DNA from: Burkholderiales bacterium
Lineage (GTDB): Bacteria > Pseudomonadota > Gammaproteobacteria > Burkholderiales > Ga0077523
Assembly (NCBI GenBank): GCA_019747905.1
Contig: JAIEQG010000043.1
Coordinates: forward strand, 1 to 35,881
Length of the DNA: 35,881 nt
Direction of reading: 5' to 3'
Within the stretch, counting starts at the first letter, position 1; each line of letters opens with the position of its first letter. A program made the position numbers and the translations under genes. Below are positions 6,795 to 14,989 of the stretch, in pieces. The notes beneath the pieces were generated by a model. It searched no databases. It had not been told where the DNA came from and was given only the letters and a program-made list of their open reading frames with translations.

Positions 6795-7838
6795 ATGGCG
6801 GGAGCTGAAGCCACACCCGCGGTCAGCTTCCAGGAAGTCAGCCGCCGGTTCGGCGATGTGCGCGCCGTCGACAATGTCACCTTCGACATTGCCGACGGCG
6901 AATTCTTTTCCATGCTCGGGCCCTCCGGCTCGGGCAAGACCACCTGCTTGAGGCTGATCGCAGGCTTCGAGCAACCGTCCAGCGGCCACATCAAGGTCCA
7001 CGGCGTCAACGTCGAAGGCGTGCCGCCGTACGAGCGCGACGTCAACACGGTCTTCCAGGATTACGCGCTGTTCCCGCACATGAGTGTCGGCGAGAACGTC
7101 GAGTACGGCCTGATGATCCGCAAGGTGCCGAAGGCCGAGCGCCGTCAGCGGTCCGAAGAGATGCTGAAGCTGGTCAAGCTGGACGGCATGTATGCGCGCA
7201 AGCCGAGCCAGCTCTCGGGCGGGCAGCGGCAGCGAGTCGCGCTCGCACGGGCTCTCATCAACCGGCCGCGCGTGCTGCTGCTCGACGAGCCGCTCGGCGC
7301 GCTCGACTTGAAGCTGCGCGAATCCATGCAGAACGAGCTGAAGGCGATCCAGCGACAGGTCGGCATCACCTTCGTGTACGTGACGCACGACCAGGGCGAA
7401 GCGTTGTCCATGAGCGATCGGCTGGCGGTATTCAATCACGGCCGCATCGAGCAGATCGGCAGCCCGAGCGAGGTCTACGATCACCCTGCGAGCCAGTTCG
7501 TTGCCGGATTCGTGGGGCAGACCAACCTGCTCGACGGCTACCTCGCGCAGCGCCTCGGCGGCTTTCCCGGCATGTATGCGATCCGCCCGGAACGCATCCG
7601 CATCCTGACCCCGGACGCCGAAGTGCCGATGGGTGTGGCCACCATCGACGGTCGTGTCGACACCATCACCTATCTGGGCGCCACTTCGCGCGTGGAAATC
7701 AACGTGGAGGAGGGCCGTCTCACGGTGATCGAACAGAACCTCGAGGGCGGCACCGCGGTGGCCGAGCGCCGTCCGGGCGCCAACGTGCGGCTGATCATCG
7801 AGCGCCGACACATTCAGCCTGTCTCGGAGAGCCAGTGA
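6795..7838 (+). CDS. ydcT: ABC transporter ATP-binding protein (YdcT/PotA type)
   Basis: The product is 347 residues and starts 30 bases after ydcS at ATG 6795; no clear ribosome binding site is visible. The ATPase core has Walker A GPSGSGKTT at 42-50, the Q-loop in NTVFQDYALFPHM, the signature LSGGQRQRVALARAL, Walker B VLLLDEPLGALD and the switch His in VTHDQGEA. The C-terminal third is the regulatory TOBE-like domain usual for polyamine importers. It powers uptake by the two permeases encoded next. The 76 bases to the next gene contain a short CACCC-ACA-GGGTG hairpin (7850-7862 region), which could tune expression within the operon. Confidence 0.93.
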   Translation: MAGAEATPAVSFQEVSRRFGDVRAVDNVTFDIADGEFFSMLGPSGSGKTTCLRLIAGFEQPSSGHIKVHGVNVEGVPPYERDVNTVFQDYALFPHMSVGENVEYGLMIRKVPKAERRQRSEEMLKLVKLDGMYARKPSQLSGGQRQRVALARALINRPRVLLLDEPLGALDLKLRESMQNELKAIQRQVGITFVYVTHDQGEALSMSDRLAVFNHGRIEQIGSPSEVYDHPASQFVAGFVGQTNLLDGYLAQRLGGFPGMYAIRPERIRILTPDAEVPMGVATIDGRVDTITYLGATSRVEINVEEGRLTVIEQNLEGGTAVAERRPGANVRLIIERRHIQPVSESQ

Positions 7839-7914
7839 GCCACCCGGCGAGGGGCCACACCCACAGGGTGGGGATCGACGGTCAGGCGAGCGCAGCTGGA
7901 GGGCGAAGCGACTC

Positions 7915-8895
7915 ATGGTCACTCTTGACGCCCGTTCTGAGCCTGAGCGTGTGAATACTGCGGCGGCGCTCCCGCTCAAGAGTTCGCCGCTGCAACGGCT
8001 GTCCTCCGCGCTATACCTGCGGCCGGCGCTGCTGACGTTCCTGCTGCTGACGCCGCCCCTGCTGTGGCTGGGCGTCATCTATCTCGGGTCGCTGTTCACG
8101 CTGCTCGCGCACAGCTTCTTCGGGCTGGACGAGTTCTCCGGGGTCATGGTGCGCGAGTTCACCGTCGCCACCTGGGCGGAGTTCTTCGGTAACCCGGCCA
8201 CCTGGGACGTGGTGACCCGCTCGGCGCTGATGGCCATCTCGGTGACCCTCGCGGCGGCGTTGATCGCGTTTCCCATCGCCCATTACATGGTGCGCTACGC
8301 CGGGATGCGGATGAAGGCCGTGCTCTACCTCGGTGTCATGCTGCCGCTGTGGTCGAGCTACCTCGTGCGCGTGTACGCGTGGAAGCTGATCCTCGCCAAG
8401 GAGGGCATCGTGAGCTGGTTCGCTGCCTTGCTGCATCTCGACTGGCTCCTCGACGCCGTGCTCGAGACGCCGGTGGTGGGTGGACCGTCGTTGTCGACTT
8501 CGTATCTGGGCACGTTCATCGTCTTCACCTACATCTGGCTGCCCTTCATGATCCTGCCGGTGGTGGCGGCGCTGGAGCGCGTGCCCGGGTCGGTCATCGA
8601 GGCCTCCGGCGATCTCGGCGCGAAGCCCGGCCAGACCTTCCGCAAGGTGATCTTCCCACTGGCCTTCCCCGGCGTGGTCGCCGGATCCATCTTCACGTTC
8701 TCGCTCACACTGGGCGACTACATCATCCCCAGCATCATCGGGAAGTCGGTACCGTTCCTCGGGGAAACCGTGTATCGCCTGCAGGGCACCGCGGGCAACA
8801 TCCCGATGGCCGCCGCGTTCACCGTGGTGCCGATCGTCATCATGGGGATCTACCTCACGCTGGCCAAGCGGCTCGGAGCCTTCGATGCGCTCTAA
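7915..8895 (+). CDS. ydcU: ABC transporter permease (YdcU/PotB type)
   Basis: The product is 326 residues and starts at ATG 7915 behind GGAGGGCGAAG. It is an integral membrane protein with about six hydrophobic helices, the first near residues 38-66 ([20 protein letters not shown]). The EAA loop that contacts the ATPase is [14 protein letters not shown] followed by [11 protein letters not shown] near residues 230-252. Its place after the ATPase gene and before a second permease gene matches ydcU in Escherichia coli. Together with YdcV it should form the inner-membrane channel for a polyamine-like solute. The end of the frame overlaps the next gene by 11 bases, indicating coupled translation. 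Confidence 0.92.
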   Translation: MVTLDARSEPERVNTAAALPLKSSPLQRLSSALYLRPALLTFLLLTPPLLWLGVIYLGSLFTLLAHSFFGLDEFSGVMVREFTVATWAEFFGNPATWDVVTRSALMAISVTLAAALIAFPIAHYMVRYAGMRMKAVLYLGVMLPLWSSYLVRVYAWKLILAKEGIVSWFAALLHLDWLLDAVLETPVVGGPSLSTSYLGTFIVFTYIWLPFMILPVVAALERVPGSVIEASGDLGAKPGQTFRKVIFPLAFPGVVAGSIFTFSLTLGDYIIPSIIGKSVPFLGETVYRLQGTAGNIPMAAAFTVVPIVIMGIYLTLAKRLGAFDAL

Positions 8896-9694
8896 CGTCA
8901 AGGCCGGATGGAGCCTCAAGGTCGCTGCGCTGGGCGGCATGCTGTTCCTGCACATCCCGCTGCTCATCATCATCCTCTACGCGTTCAGCATCGAGGAGAA
9001 GAGCTTCGTTTTTCCGATCCCTGGATTCACGACAAAGTGGTTTGCAGTGGCGTTCGAACGCGAGGACGTGCGCCGCGCGCTCGGGCTGTCGATCAAGGTC
9101 GCAGCCATCGCGACGTCGTTGGCCCTGGTCCTCGGGACGCTTGCCGCTGCCGCCGTGTGGCGTTCGCGCTTCTTCGGGCGCGAAGCGATCTCGCTGCTGC
9201 TGATCCTGCCGATCGCGTTGCCCGGCATCATCACCGGCATCGCCTTGCGCTCGGCCATCGGCATCGCCGAGATCCCGTTCTCCACCTGGACGCTGGTGCT
9301 GGGGCACGCCACATTCTGCATCGTGGTGGTCTACAACAACGTGCTCGCCCGGTTCCGCCGGACCAATCGAGCATTGATCGAGGCATCGATGGATCTCGGC
9401 GCGAACGGTTTCCAGACGTTGCGCTACGTCGTGCTGCCCAACATCGCGACGGCCTTGCTCGCGGGCGGCATGCTCGCGTTCGCGCTCTCGTTCGACGAAG
9501 TGATCGTGACCACGTTCACCGCCGGCCAGCAGAGCACCCTGCCCATCTGGATGCTGTCGGAGCTCATCCGGCCGCGCCAACGGCCGGTGACCAACGTGGT
9601 GGCGGTATTCGTGATCGCCGTCACCTTCGTGCCCATTGTCCTCGCCTTCTATCTCACGCGCGACACGCACGACGTGGCCGGCAGCGTGAAGTGA
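8885..9694 (+). CDS. ydcV: ABC transporter permease (YdcV/PotC type)
   Basis: The product is 269 residues and starts at ATG 8885 inside the end of the previous gene. It has about six transmembrane segments, beginning with [20 protein letters not shown] and including [20 protein letters not shown]. The EAA loop is [20 protein letters not shown] near residues 164-183. It is the partner permease of the PotC/PotI family. It precedes the aldehyde dehydrogenase gene by 25 bases, which carry a ribosome binding site of the type GAAAGGGAAG (9707-9716). Confidence 0.92.
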   Translation: MRSNVKAGWSLKVAALGGMLFLHIPLLIIILYAFSIEEKSFVFPIPGFTTKWFAVAFEREDVRRALGLSIKVAAIATSLALVLGTLAAAAVWRSRFFGREAISLLLILPIALPGIITGIALRSAIGIAEIPFSTWTLVLGHATFCIVVVYNNVLARFRRTNRALIEASMDLGANGFQTLRYVVLPNIATALLAGGMLAFALSFDEVIVTTFTAGQQSTLPIWMLSELIRPRQRPVTNVVAVFVIAVTFVPIVLAFYLTRDTHDVAGSVK

Positions 9695-9719
9695 CGTTCC
9701 ACTTCGAAAGGGAAGCACC

Positions 9720-11147
9720 ATGCACACCGAAATGCTGATCGGCGGAAAGTTCGTCAAGGGCGAAGGCGAGGGCATCGCCGTGCTGAATCCCGCCACGGGC
9801 GGCACGCTCGCGACGGTTCCCGAGGCCTCGCCGGGTCAGGTGGAATCGGCGGTCAAGGCCGCGCAGAAGGCCTTCGATACCTGGTCGCAGACGACGCCGG
9901 CGGAGCGCTCCAACCTGTTGCTCAAGCTCGCGGCGAAGATCGATGACGAAGCGGCGAGTCTCGCAAAGCTGGAATCGCAGAACGCCGGCAAGCCGGTCGC
10001 TCGCGCCACCGCCGACGAGATGCCGGCCATCGCCGACGTGTTCCGGTTCTTCGCCGGTGCGGCGCGTTGCCTCTCGGGCTCGGCCGCGAAGGAATATCTG
10101 CCCGGGCATACCAGCATGATCCGCCGCGATCCGGTCGGCGTCGTGGGCCAGATCACGCCGTGGAACTATCCGCTGATGATGGCGGCGTGGAAACTGGGTC
10201 CGGCACTCGCGGCCGGCAACACGCTGGTGATCAAGCCGTCCGAGATGACGCCGCTCACGACCCTGGCACTCGGGAAGCTGTGTGCGGAGATCTTTCCCGA
10301 AGGGGTCGTCAACGTCATCCACGGGCGCGGACCGAGCGTCGGTCAGCCCCTCATCTCGCATCCGAAGGTGGCGATGGTGTCCGTGACCGGCAGCATCGGC
10401 ACCGGTCAGGCGGTGCTGCGGGCCGCGGTCGATACCATCAAGCGCACCCATCTGGAACTCGGCGGCAAGGCGCCGGTGATCGTGTTCGACGACGCCGATC
10501 TGGAAGCGGTGGTGAACGGCGTCAAGGTCTTCGGCTACTACAACGCGGGCCAGGACTGCACCGCGGCGTGCCGCATCTACGCCGGCAAGAAGATCTACGA
10601 CAAGCTCGTGGCGGATCTCGGTGCCGCGGTGGGCTCGCTCAAGATGGGATCGACCGACGACGAAGCGACTGAACTGGGCCCAGTGATCAGCGCCACGCAG
10701 CGGGAGCGCGTCGCCGGTTTCGTCGACCGCGCGAAAGCACTCAAGCACATCAGCGTCGTCACCGGCGGGAAGAAGGGGGCGGGCAATGGCTTCTACTACG
10801 AGCCCACCGTGATCGCCGGTGCCACCCAGGACGACGAGATCGTGCGCAAGGAAGTGTTCGGTCCGGTGGTGTCCGTCACGCCGTTCAGCGACGTCGATCA
10901 GGCCGTGGCCTGGGCCAACGACTCCGACTACGGCCTTGCTTCATCGGTGTGGAGCAAGGACGTATCGCGTGCGATGAAGACTGCGGCGCGACTGCAGTAC
11001 GGCGCCACCTGGGTCAACACCCATTTCATGCTCGCCACCGAAATGCCTCACGGCGGCATGAAGATGTCCGGCTACGGCAAGGACATGTCCATGTACGGCC
11101 TTGAGGACTACACCGTAGTGCGGCATGTGATGGTGAATCTCGGCTGA
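9720..11147 (+). CDS. patD: Gamma-aminobutyraldehyde dehydrogenase
   Basis: The product is 475 residues and oxidises 4-aminobutanal (from putrescine) to GABA with NAD. It closely follows Escherichia coli PatD/YdcW as I remember it: [51 protein letters not shown] and [16 protein letters not shown]. The catalytic cysteine is C280 in [14 protein letters not shown] and the general base E246 in LELGGKAP. The cofactor-binding signature is the TGSIGTG region. The gene ends the five-gene ydcSTUV-patD order, so the operon links uptake of a polyamine or aminoaldehyde to its oxidation. No putrescine aminotransferase (patA) or GABA gene is in the window, so those steps must be encoded elsewhere. A two-hairpin repeat follows. 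Confidence 0.93.
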   Translation: MHTEMLIGGKFVKGEGEGIAVLNPATGGTLATVPEASPGQVESAVKAAQKAFDTWSQTTPAERSNLLLKLAAKIDDEAASLAKLESQNAGKPVARATADEMPAIADVFRFFAGAARCLSGSAAKEYLPGHTSMIRRDPVGVVGQITPWNYPLMMAAWKLGPALAAGNTLVIKPSEMTPLTTLALGKLCAEIFPEGVVNVIHGRGPSVGQPLISHPKVAMVSVTGSIGTGQAVLRAAVDTIKRTHLELGGKAPVIVFDDADLEAVVNGVKVFGYYNAGQDCTAACRIYAGKKIYDKLVADLGAAVGSLKMGSTDDEATELGPVISATQRERVAGFVDRAKALKHISVVTGGKKGAGNGFYYEPTVIAGATQDDEIVRKEVFGPVVSVTPFSDVDQAVAWANDSDYGLASSVWSKDVSRAMKTAARLQYGATWVNTHFMLATEMPHGGMKMSGYGKDMSMYGLEDYTVVRHVMVNLG

Positions 11148-11161
11148 CGGCGGTACGACGC

Positions 11162-11254
11162 TGCCCCCACCCTCCGCCCTCCCCCGGCAAAGCCGGGGGA
11201 GGGGACCTACGCCCCTTCCCCCACCTTCGGTGGGGGAAGGTCGGGATGGGGGCA
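11162..11254 (+). repeat. 93-bp two-hairpin intergenic repeat, copy 1
   Basis: The element is bounded by TGCCCCCACCCT (11162-11173) and GGGATGGGGGCA (11243-11254), inverted repeats with two mismatches. It contains hairpin 1, CCTCCCCCGGC-AAA-GCCGGGGGAGG at 11178-11202 (11-bp stem), and hairpin 2, CCTTCCCCCACC-TTC-GGTGGGGGAAGG at 11214-11240 (12-bp stem). A second copy of exactly the same length and layout lies at 16801-16893. This is the architecture of a BIME/REP-like element. Here it sits between patD and copA, where it may end the ydc transcript. Confidence 0.88.
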
Positions 11255-11268
11255 AGCAGCTCAACCGC

Positions 11269-11299
11269 TTGACCTTCCCATCGTGGCAAGCCTCAGAGT
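11269..11299 (+). promoter_or_regulatory. CueR-type copper-responsive promoter of copA
   Basis: TTGACC at 11269-11274 and CAGAGT at 11294-11299 are separated by 19 bases, the long spacer typical of MerR-family promoters. Between and overlapping them is the dyad ACCTTCC-CATCGTG-GCAAGCC (11272-11292), which corresponds to the CueR box ACCTTCC-n7-GGAAGGT known from copA promoters; the right half-site is degenerate. It lies 34 bases before copA, whose operon contains cueR. Copper-loaded CueR would twist this spacer and activate transcription. Confidence 0.8.
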
Positions 11300-11333
11300 G
11301 GCAGGCGTAGACTTGGCTCTCTAGGTAATCTCG

Positions 11334-13760
11334 ATGAACGCTCCCGTGCATCCCATCGCGGCGGCCGATGCCGGCGTGGCCCGCGCAACAACCCTTGCGA
11401 TCGAAGGCATGACCTGCGCCTCGTGCGTCGGCCGGGTCGAGCGCGCGCTCGCAGCCGTGTCGGGCGTACACGAAGTGACGGTCAACCTCGCCACCGAAAC
11501 CGCGAGCGTGCAGGCCGAGCCCGACGTGGAACCCGCTCGCCTGGCGGCCGCGGTCGAGCAGGCCGGTTACGGCGTAGGACGCGACACGATCGATCTCGCG
11601 ATCGAAGGGATGACCTGCGCCTCGTGCGTGTCACGGGTCGAGAAGGCGCTCACCCGCGTTCCTGGTGTCGTATCCGCTGCGGTGAATCTTGCGACGGAGG
11701 CGGCACAAGTGTCGGTGTTGCGCGGCGCCGTGACTCGAAGCGAGTTGGAGGCTGCGGTGCGTGCGGCTGGCTATGGTGTCCGCGCGGTCGCGCCGGCGGG
11801 CAGTGCGAAGGCGCCGCCCGCTGCACCTTGGTGGCCCGTAGCCGTGGCGGCGGCGTTGTCGCTGCCGCTGGTGGTGCCGATGGTCGGAGCGATGATCGGC
11901 CGGCACTGGATGCTGGACGGCTGGGTGCAACTGGCCCTCGCCGCGCCGGTGCAGTTCTGGCTCGGCGCGCGGTTCTACCGCGCGGGCTGGAAAGCGCTCA
12001 AGGCGCGTACCGGCAACATGGATCTGCTGGTCGCGCTCGGCACCTCGGCCGCGTTCGGTCTCAGCGTCTACGAGTTGCTGGCCCATCCTGCCAACGGCAT
12101 GCCGAAGTTGTACTTCGAAGCCGCGGCCGTGGTCATCACGCTCGTGCTGCTGGGCAAGTGGCTGGAAGCGCGCTCGAAGCGCATGGCGACGGATGCGATC
12201 CGCGCACTGAATGCCTTGCGCCCCGAGGTCGCGCGGTTGCTGAAGGACGGTGCGGAGCGGGAGGTCGCGATCGATGCGGTCGTTGCCGGTGACGTGGTGA
12301 TCGTTCGGCCGGGCGAGCGCATCGCCGTGGATGGTGTCGTGATCGAAGGCACGAGCGAGGCCGACGAATCGCTCATCACCGGCGAGAGCCTGCCGGTGGC
12401 GAAGCACGAGGGCGACAAGGTGACGGGCGGATCGGTGAATGCCGATGGCCGGCTCATGGTCCGCGCGACGGCTGTGGGCGTGGAATCCACGCTCGCGCGC
12501 ATTGTCCGGATGGTGGAATCGGCGCAGGCGAAGAAGGCACCGATCCAGCGCCTGGTGGATCGGGTGAGCGCGGTGTTCGTGCCGGTGGTGGTCGCCATCG
12601 CCGCCGTCACGCTGCTTGCCTGGGGTCTCGCCACGGGTCAGTGGGAGGCTGCGATCCTCAATGCCGTGGCGGTGCTCGTGATCGCGTGCCCATGCGCTCT
12701 CGGCTTGGCCACACCCGCCGCCATCATGGTCGGGACCGGCGTGGCGGCGCGGCACGGGATCCTCATCAAGGACGCCGAGGTGCTGGAGACGGCGCACGCC
12801 GTGACGGCCGTCGCGTTCGACAAGACCGGCACCTTGACCGAAGGGCGGCCACGCCTCACGGCCACCGAAGCGGTATCCGGATCGCCGCAGGAGTTGCTGG
12901 TTCTGGCCGCATCGATCCAGAGCGGCAGCGAGCATCCGTTGGCGCGAGCGGTGCTCGAGGCCGCACGGGCCGAGAACGCGCAGACCCTGCCGGCGACCAA
13001 CGTGCGCGCGCTGCCCGGACGCGGCATGGCCGCCACCATCGGCGGCCGCGACCTGCAGCTGGGCAGCGCGCGCCTGATGACCGAGTCGGGCATCGATACG
13101 ACGCCCTTGGCGGAGCGCGCGACCGCGCTGCAAGCCGATGGGCGGACGGTATCGTGGATCACGGAAGTGAGCCCCGTGCCACGGCTGCTCGGGTTGCTGG
13201 CCTTCGGCGATGCACCGAAGGCAACGGCGCGTGCCGCGATCGCCACGCTGCATGCGCAGCACGTCCGCACCATCATGGTCACGGGTGACAACGCAGGGGC
13301 CGCGCGTGCGATTGCCGGAAGACTGGGCATCGACGACGTGCGTGCCGAAGTGCTGCCCGGCGACAAGGCCGGAGTGATCGCCGAGCTGAAGAGGGATGGA
13401 TCCCGCGTTGCGATGGTGGGCGACGGTATCAACGATGCGCCGGCACTCGCCGCCGCCGACGTGGGAATCGCCATGTCGAGCGGTACCGATGCGGCGATGC
13501 ATGCGGCCGGTGTGACCCTGATGCGCAACGATCCTCGGCTGGTGAGCGACGCGATCTCGATCTCGCGGTGCACCACCGCGAAGATCCGTCAGAACCTTTT
13601 CTGGGCTTTCATCTACAACGTGATCGGCATTCCTCTGGCGGCACTGGGGTTGCTCGATCCGGTGATCGCCGGTGCGGCCATGGCGTTCAGCAGCGTGAGC
13701 GTGGTGACCAACGCGCTGCTTCTGCGCCGCTGGCGGCCGACGGCTGGAGGCAGCGCGTGA
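11334..13760 (+). CDS. copA: Cu(I)-exporting P1B-type ATPase
   Basis: The product is 808 residues and pumps Cu(I) (or Ag(I)) out of the cytoplasm across the inner membrane. Two N-terminal heavy-metal-associated domains carry GMTCASC motifs (C28/C31 and C95/C98). The membrane copper site is C452-P-C454 in [13 protein letters not shown]. The phosphorylated aspartate is D496 in [10 protein letters not shown]. The ATP-binding hinge is [21 protein letters not shown]. Length and domain order are normal for CopA. It is preceded by a CueR-type promoter, and its last four bases overlap the start of cueR, so transporter and sensor are co-transcribed and probably translationally coupled. Confidence 0.96.
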   Translation: MNAPVHPIAAADAGVARATTLAIEGMTCASCVGRVERALAAVSGVHEVTVNLATETASVQAEPDVEPARLAAAVEQAGYGVGRDTIDLAIEGMTCASCVSRVEKALTRVPGVVSAAVNLATEAAQVSVLRGAVTRSELEAAVRAAGYGVRAVAPAGSAKAPPAAPWWPVAVAAALSLPLVVPMVGAMIGRHWMLDGWVQLALAAPVQFWLGARFYRAGWKALKARTGNMDLLVALGTSAAFGLSVYELLAHPANGMPKLYFEAAAVVITLVLLGKWLEARSKRMATDAIRALNALRPEVARLLKDGAEREVAIDAVVAGDVVIVRPGERIAVDGVVIEGTSEADESLITGESLPVAKHEGDKVTGGSVNADGRLMVRATAVGVESTLARIVRMVESAQAKKAPIQRLVDRVSAVFVPVVVAIAAVTLLAWGLATGQWEAAILNAVAVLVIACPCALGLATPAAIMVGTGVAARHGILIKDAEVLETAHAVTAVAFDKTGTLTEGRPRLTATEAVSGSPQELLVLAASIQSGSEHPLARAVLEAARAENAQTLPATNVRALPGRGMAATIGGRDLQLGSARLMTESGIDTTPLAERATALQADGRTVSWITEVSPVPRLLGLLAFGDAPKATARAAIATLHAQHVRTIMVTGDNAGAARAIAGRLGIDDVRAEVLPGDKAGVIAELKRDGSRVAMVGDGINDAPALAAADVGIAMSSGTDAAMHAAGVTLMRNDPRLVSDAISISRCTTAKIRQNLFWAFIYNVIGIPLAALGLLDPVIAGAAMAFSSVSVVTNALLLRRWRPTAGGSA

Positions 13761-14227
13761 AAAATGCACCGGATTCGCAAGGCCCGTTCAACATCGGCGA
13801 AGCGGCGGCGCTGTCGGGCGTGTCGGCCAAGATGCTGCGCCACTACGAATCACTGGGCCTGCTGCCCAAGGTGGCGCGCACCTATTCGGGGTACCGCCAG
13901 TACGGACCCAACGAAGTGCACACGCTGCGCTTCATCCGCCGTGCGCGCGATCTCGGGTTTGCCATTCCCGAGATCAAGCTGCTGCTCGGCCTGTGGCAGA
14001 ACCGGCGGCGTGCCAGTGCCCATGTGAAGCGCGTCGCGCTGGAGCATGTCGGTGACCTCGACCGCCGCATCGCTGAGATGCAGGCGATGAAGCGCGCGCT
14101 CGAGATGCTCGTGCACAGCTGCCATGGAGACGAGCGGGCGGAATGCCCCATCCTCGACGATCTCGCCGCGGACGTGGCGCCCGGACCAGCGCCGAGGCAC
14201 CGGCCTGCGGATCACCTGCGGCGCTGA
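13757..14227 (+). CDS. cueR: Copper-sensing MerR-family regulator CueR
   Basis: The product is 156 residues. I chose GTG 13757 because GGAGG lies at 13746-13750 and because translation of the preceding bases belongs to copA; the codons overlap as GTGA. The N-terminal winged helix ([27 protein letters not shown], residues 11-37) is the MerR DNA-binding domain. A dimerisation helix follows, then the metal loop C122-HGDERAE-C130-P. That spacing is the Cu(I)-binding C-x7-C of CueR. The protein is longer than Escherichia coli CueR because of a proline- and arginine-rich tail from about residue 140. Being downstream of copA in the same operon, it should reinforce its own synthesis when copper rises. 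Confidence 0.93.
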   Translation: MKNAPDSQGPFNIGEAAALSGVSAKMLRHYESLGLLPKVARTYSGYRQYGPNEVHTLRFIRRARDLGFAIPEIKLLLGLWQNRRRASAHVKRVALEHVGDLDRRIAEMQAMKRALEMLVHSCHGDERAECPILDDLAADVAPGPAPRHRPADHLRR

Positions 14228-14239
14228 GCGGTCCTGCAG

Positions 14240-14980
14240 GTGCGCAATCGTCCGTTCGAAGCGCTCGTCCGGGCCATCGCGGCGGCGTTGCTGATCGCGG
14301 TCGTACCCGCCTCGCTCGCGGGTGAGATCGCACCTTTTTCGAAAGGACCCGTCGGCATGGCGCCGGCGCCGCCGTGGCGCGCCGCGAATCTCCCGAAGGC
14401 GGAGCGGGAGACGCGCTATCGCCTCGTCGAGGACGGCGGCGTGGTCGTGCTCGAAGCCGACGCGAACGCTTCGATGTCAGGCCTGGTGCATCCGCTTTCG
14501 ACGGACCCGCGGAGCACACCGATCCTCGAATGGCGCTGGAAAGTGAGCGGCGTGCCGGCGCAGGCGAACTTCGGCACGAAGCAGGGCGACGATTTTGCGG
14601 CCCGCGTGTACGTGCTGTTCGACTACGATACGGCGAAGCTGCCGCTGCTCACACGCCTCAAGCTGAAGCTCGCGCGGGCGCTCTACGGCGAAGCGGTTCC
14701 GGCGGCGGGCCTTTGCTACGTGTGGGATGCCCGAGCCCCGGTCGGCACCACCGCGTGGAGTCCTTACACCGATCGGCTGCGCGTCATCGTCGTCGAATCC
14801 GGCACCAGCGATGCGGGGCGCTGGAAGTCGGTCCGCCGCAACGTGGTGGAGGATTATCGGGCAGCGTTCGGCGAGGACCCGCCCGCGCTGTCCGGGGTGG
14901 CCATCGCCACCGATACCGACAACACCGGATCCCGCCTCACGGCCTGGTATGGCGACCTCGAACTGCTGAGCGCACCCTGA
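14240..14980 (+). CDS. Exported DUF3047 protein
   Basis: The product is 246 residues and starts at GTG 14240, 12 bases after cueR; the ribosome binding site is weak (CAGG). A signal peptide covers about residues 1-27 (AALLIAVVPASLAG). The mature part matches the DUF3047 family from memory: a beta-rich protein with LEWRWKVSGVPAQ, KQGDDFAARVYVLFDY, LCYVWDARAP and the C-terminal DTDNTGSRLTAWYGDLEL. The function of the family is unknown. The C-terminal DTDNTG segment is acidic and could bind a metal, but that is speculation. Its position as third gene of the copper operon may mean a periplasmic role under copper stress, or just read-through. It converges on pabBC with 9 bases between the stops. 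Confidence 0.82.
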   Translation: MRNRPFEALVRAIAAALLIAVVPASLAGEIAPFSKGPVGMAPAPPWRAANLPKAERETRYRLVEDGGVVVLEADANASMSGLVHPLSTDPRSTPILEWRWKVSGVPAQANFGTKQGDDFAARVYVLFDYDTAKLPLLTRLKLKLARALYGEAVPAAGLCYVWDARAPVGTTAWSPYTDRLRVIVVESGTSDAGRWKSVRRNVVEDYRAAFGEDPPALSGVAIATDTDNTGSRLTAWYGDLELLSAP

Positions 14981-14989
14981 ATGGGGCCC

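Noticed and set aside
7839-7914. Possible riboswitch or terminator inside the ydc operon
   Set aside because: Only a 5-bp hairpin with a 3-base loop is visible, without a T-run or conserved aptamer features.
5070-8078. Very long minus-strand open frame opposite the M48 and ydcST genes
   Set aside because: It is antisense to well-identified genes; its translation is Arg/His/Gly-rich without recognisable domains. Long empty antisense frames are expected at this GC content.
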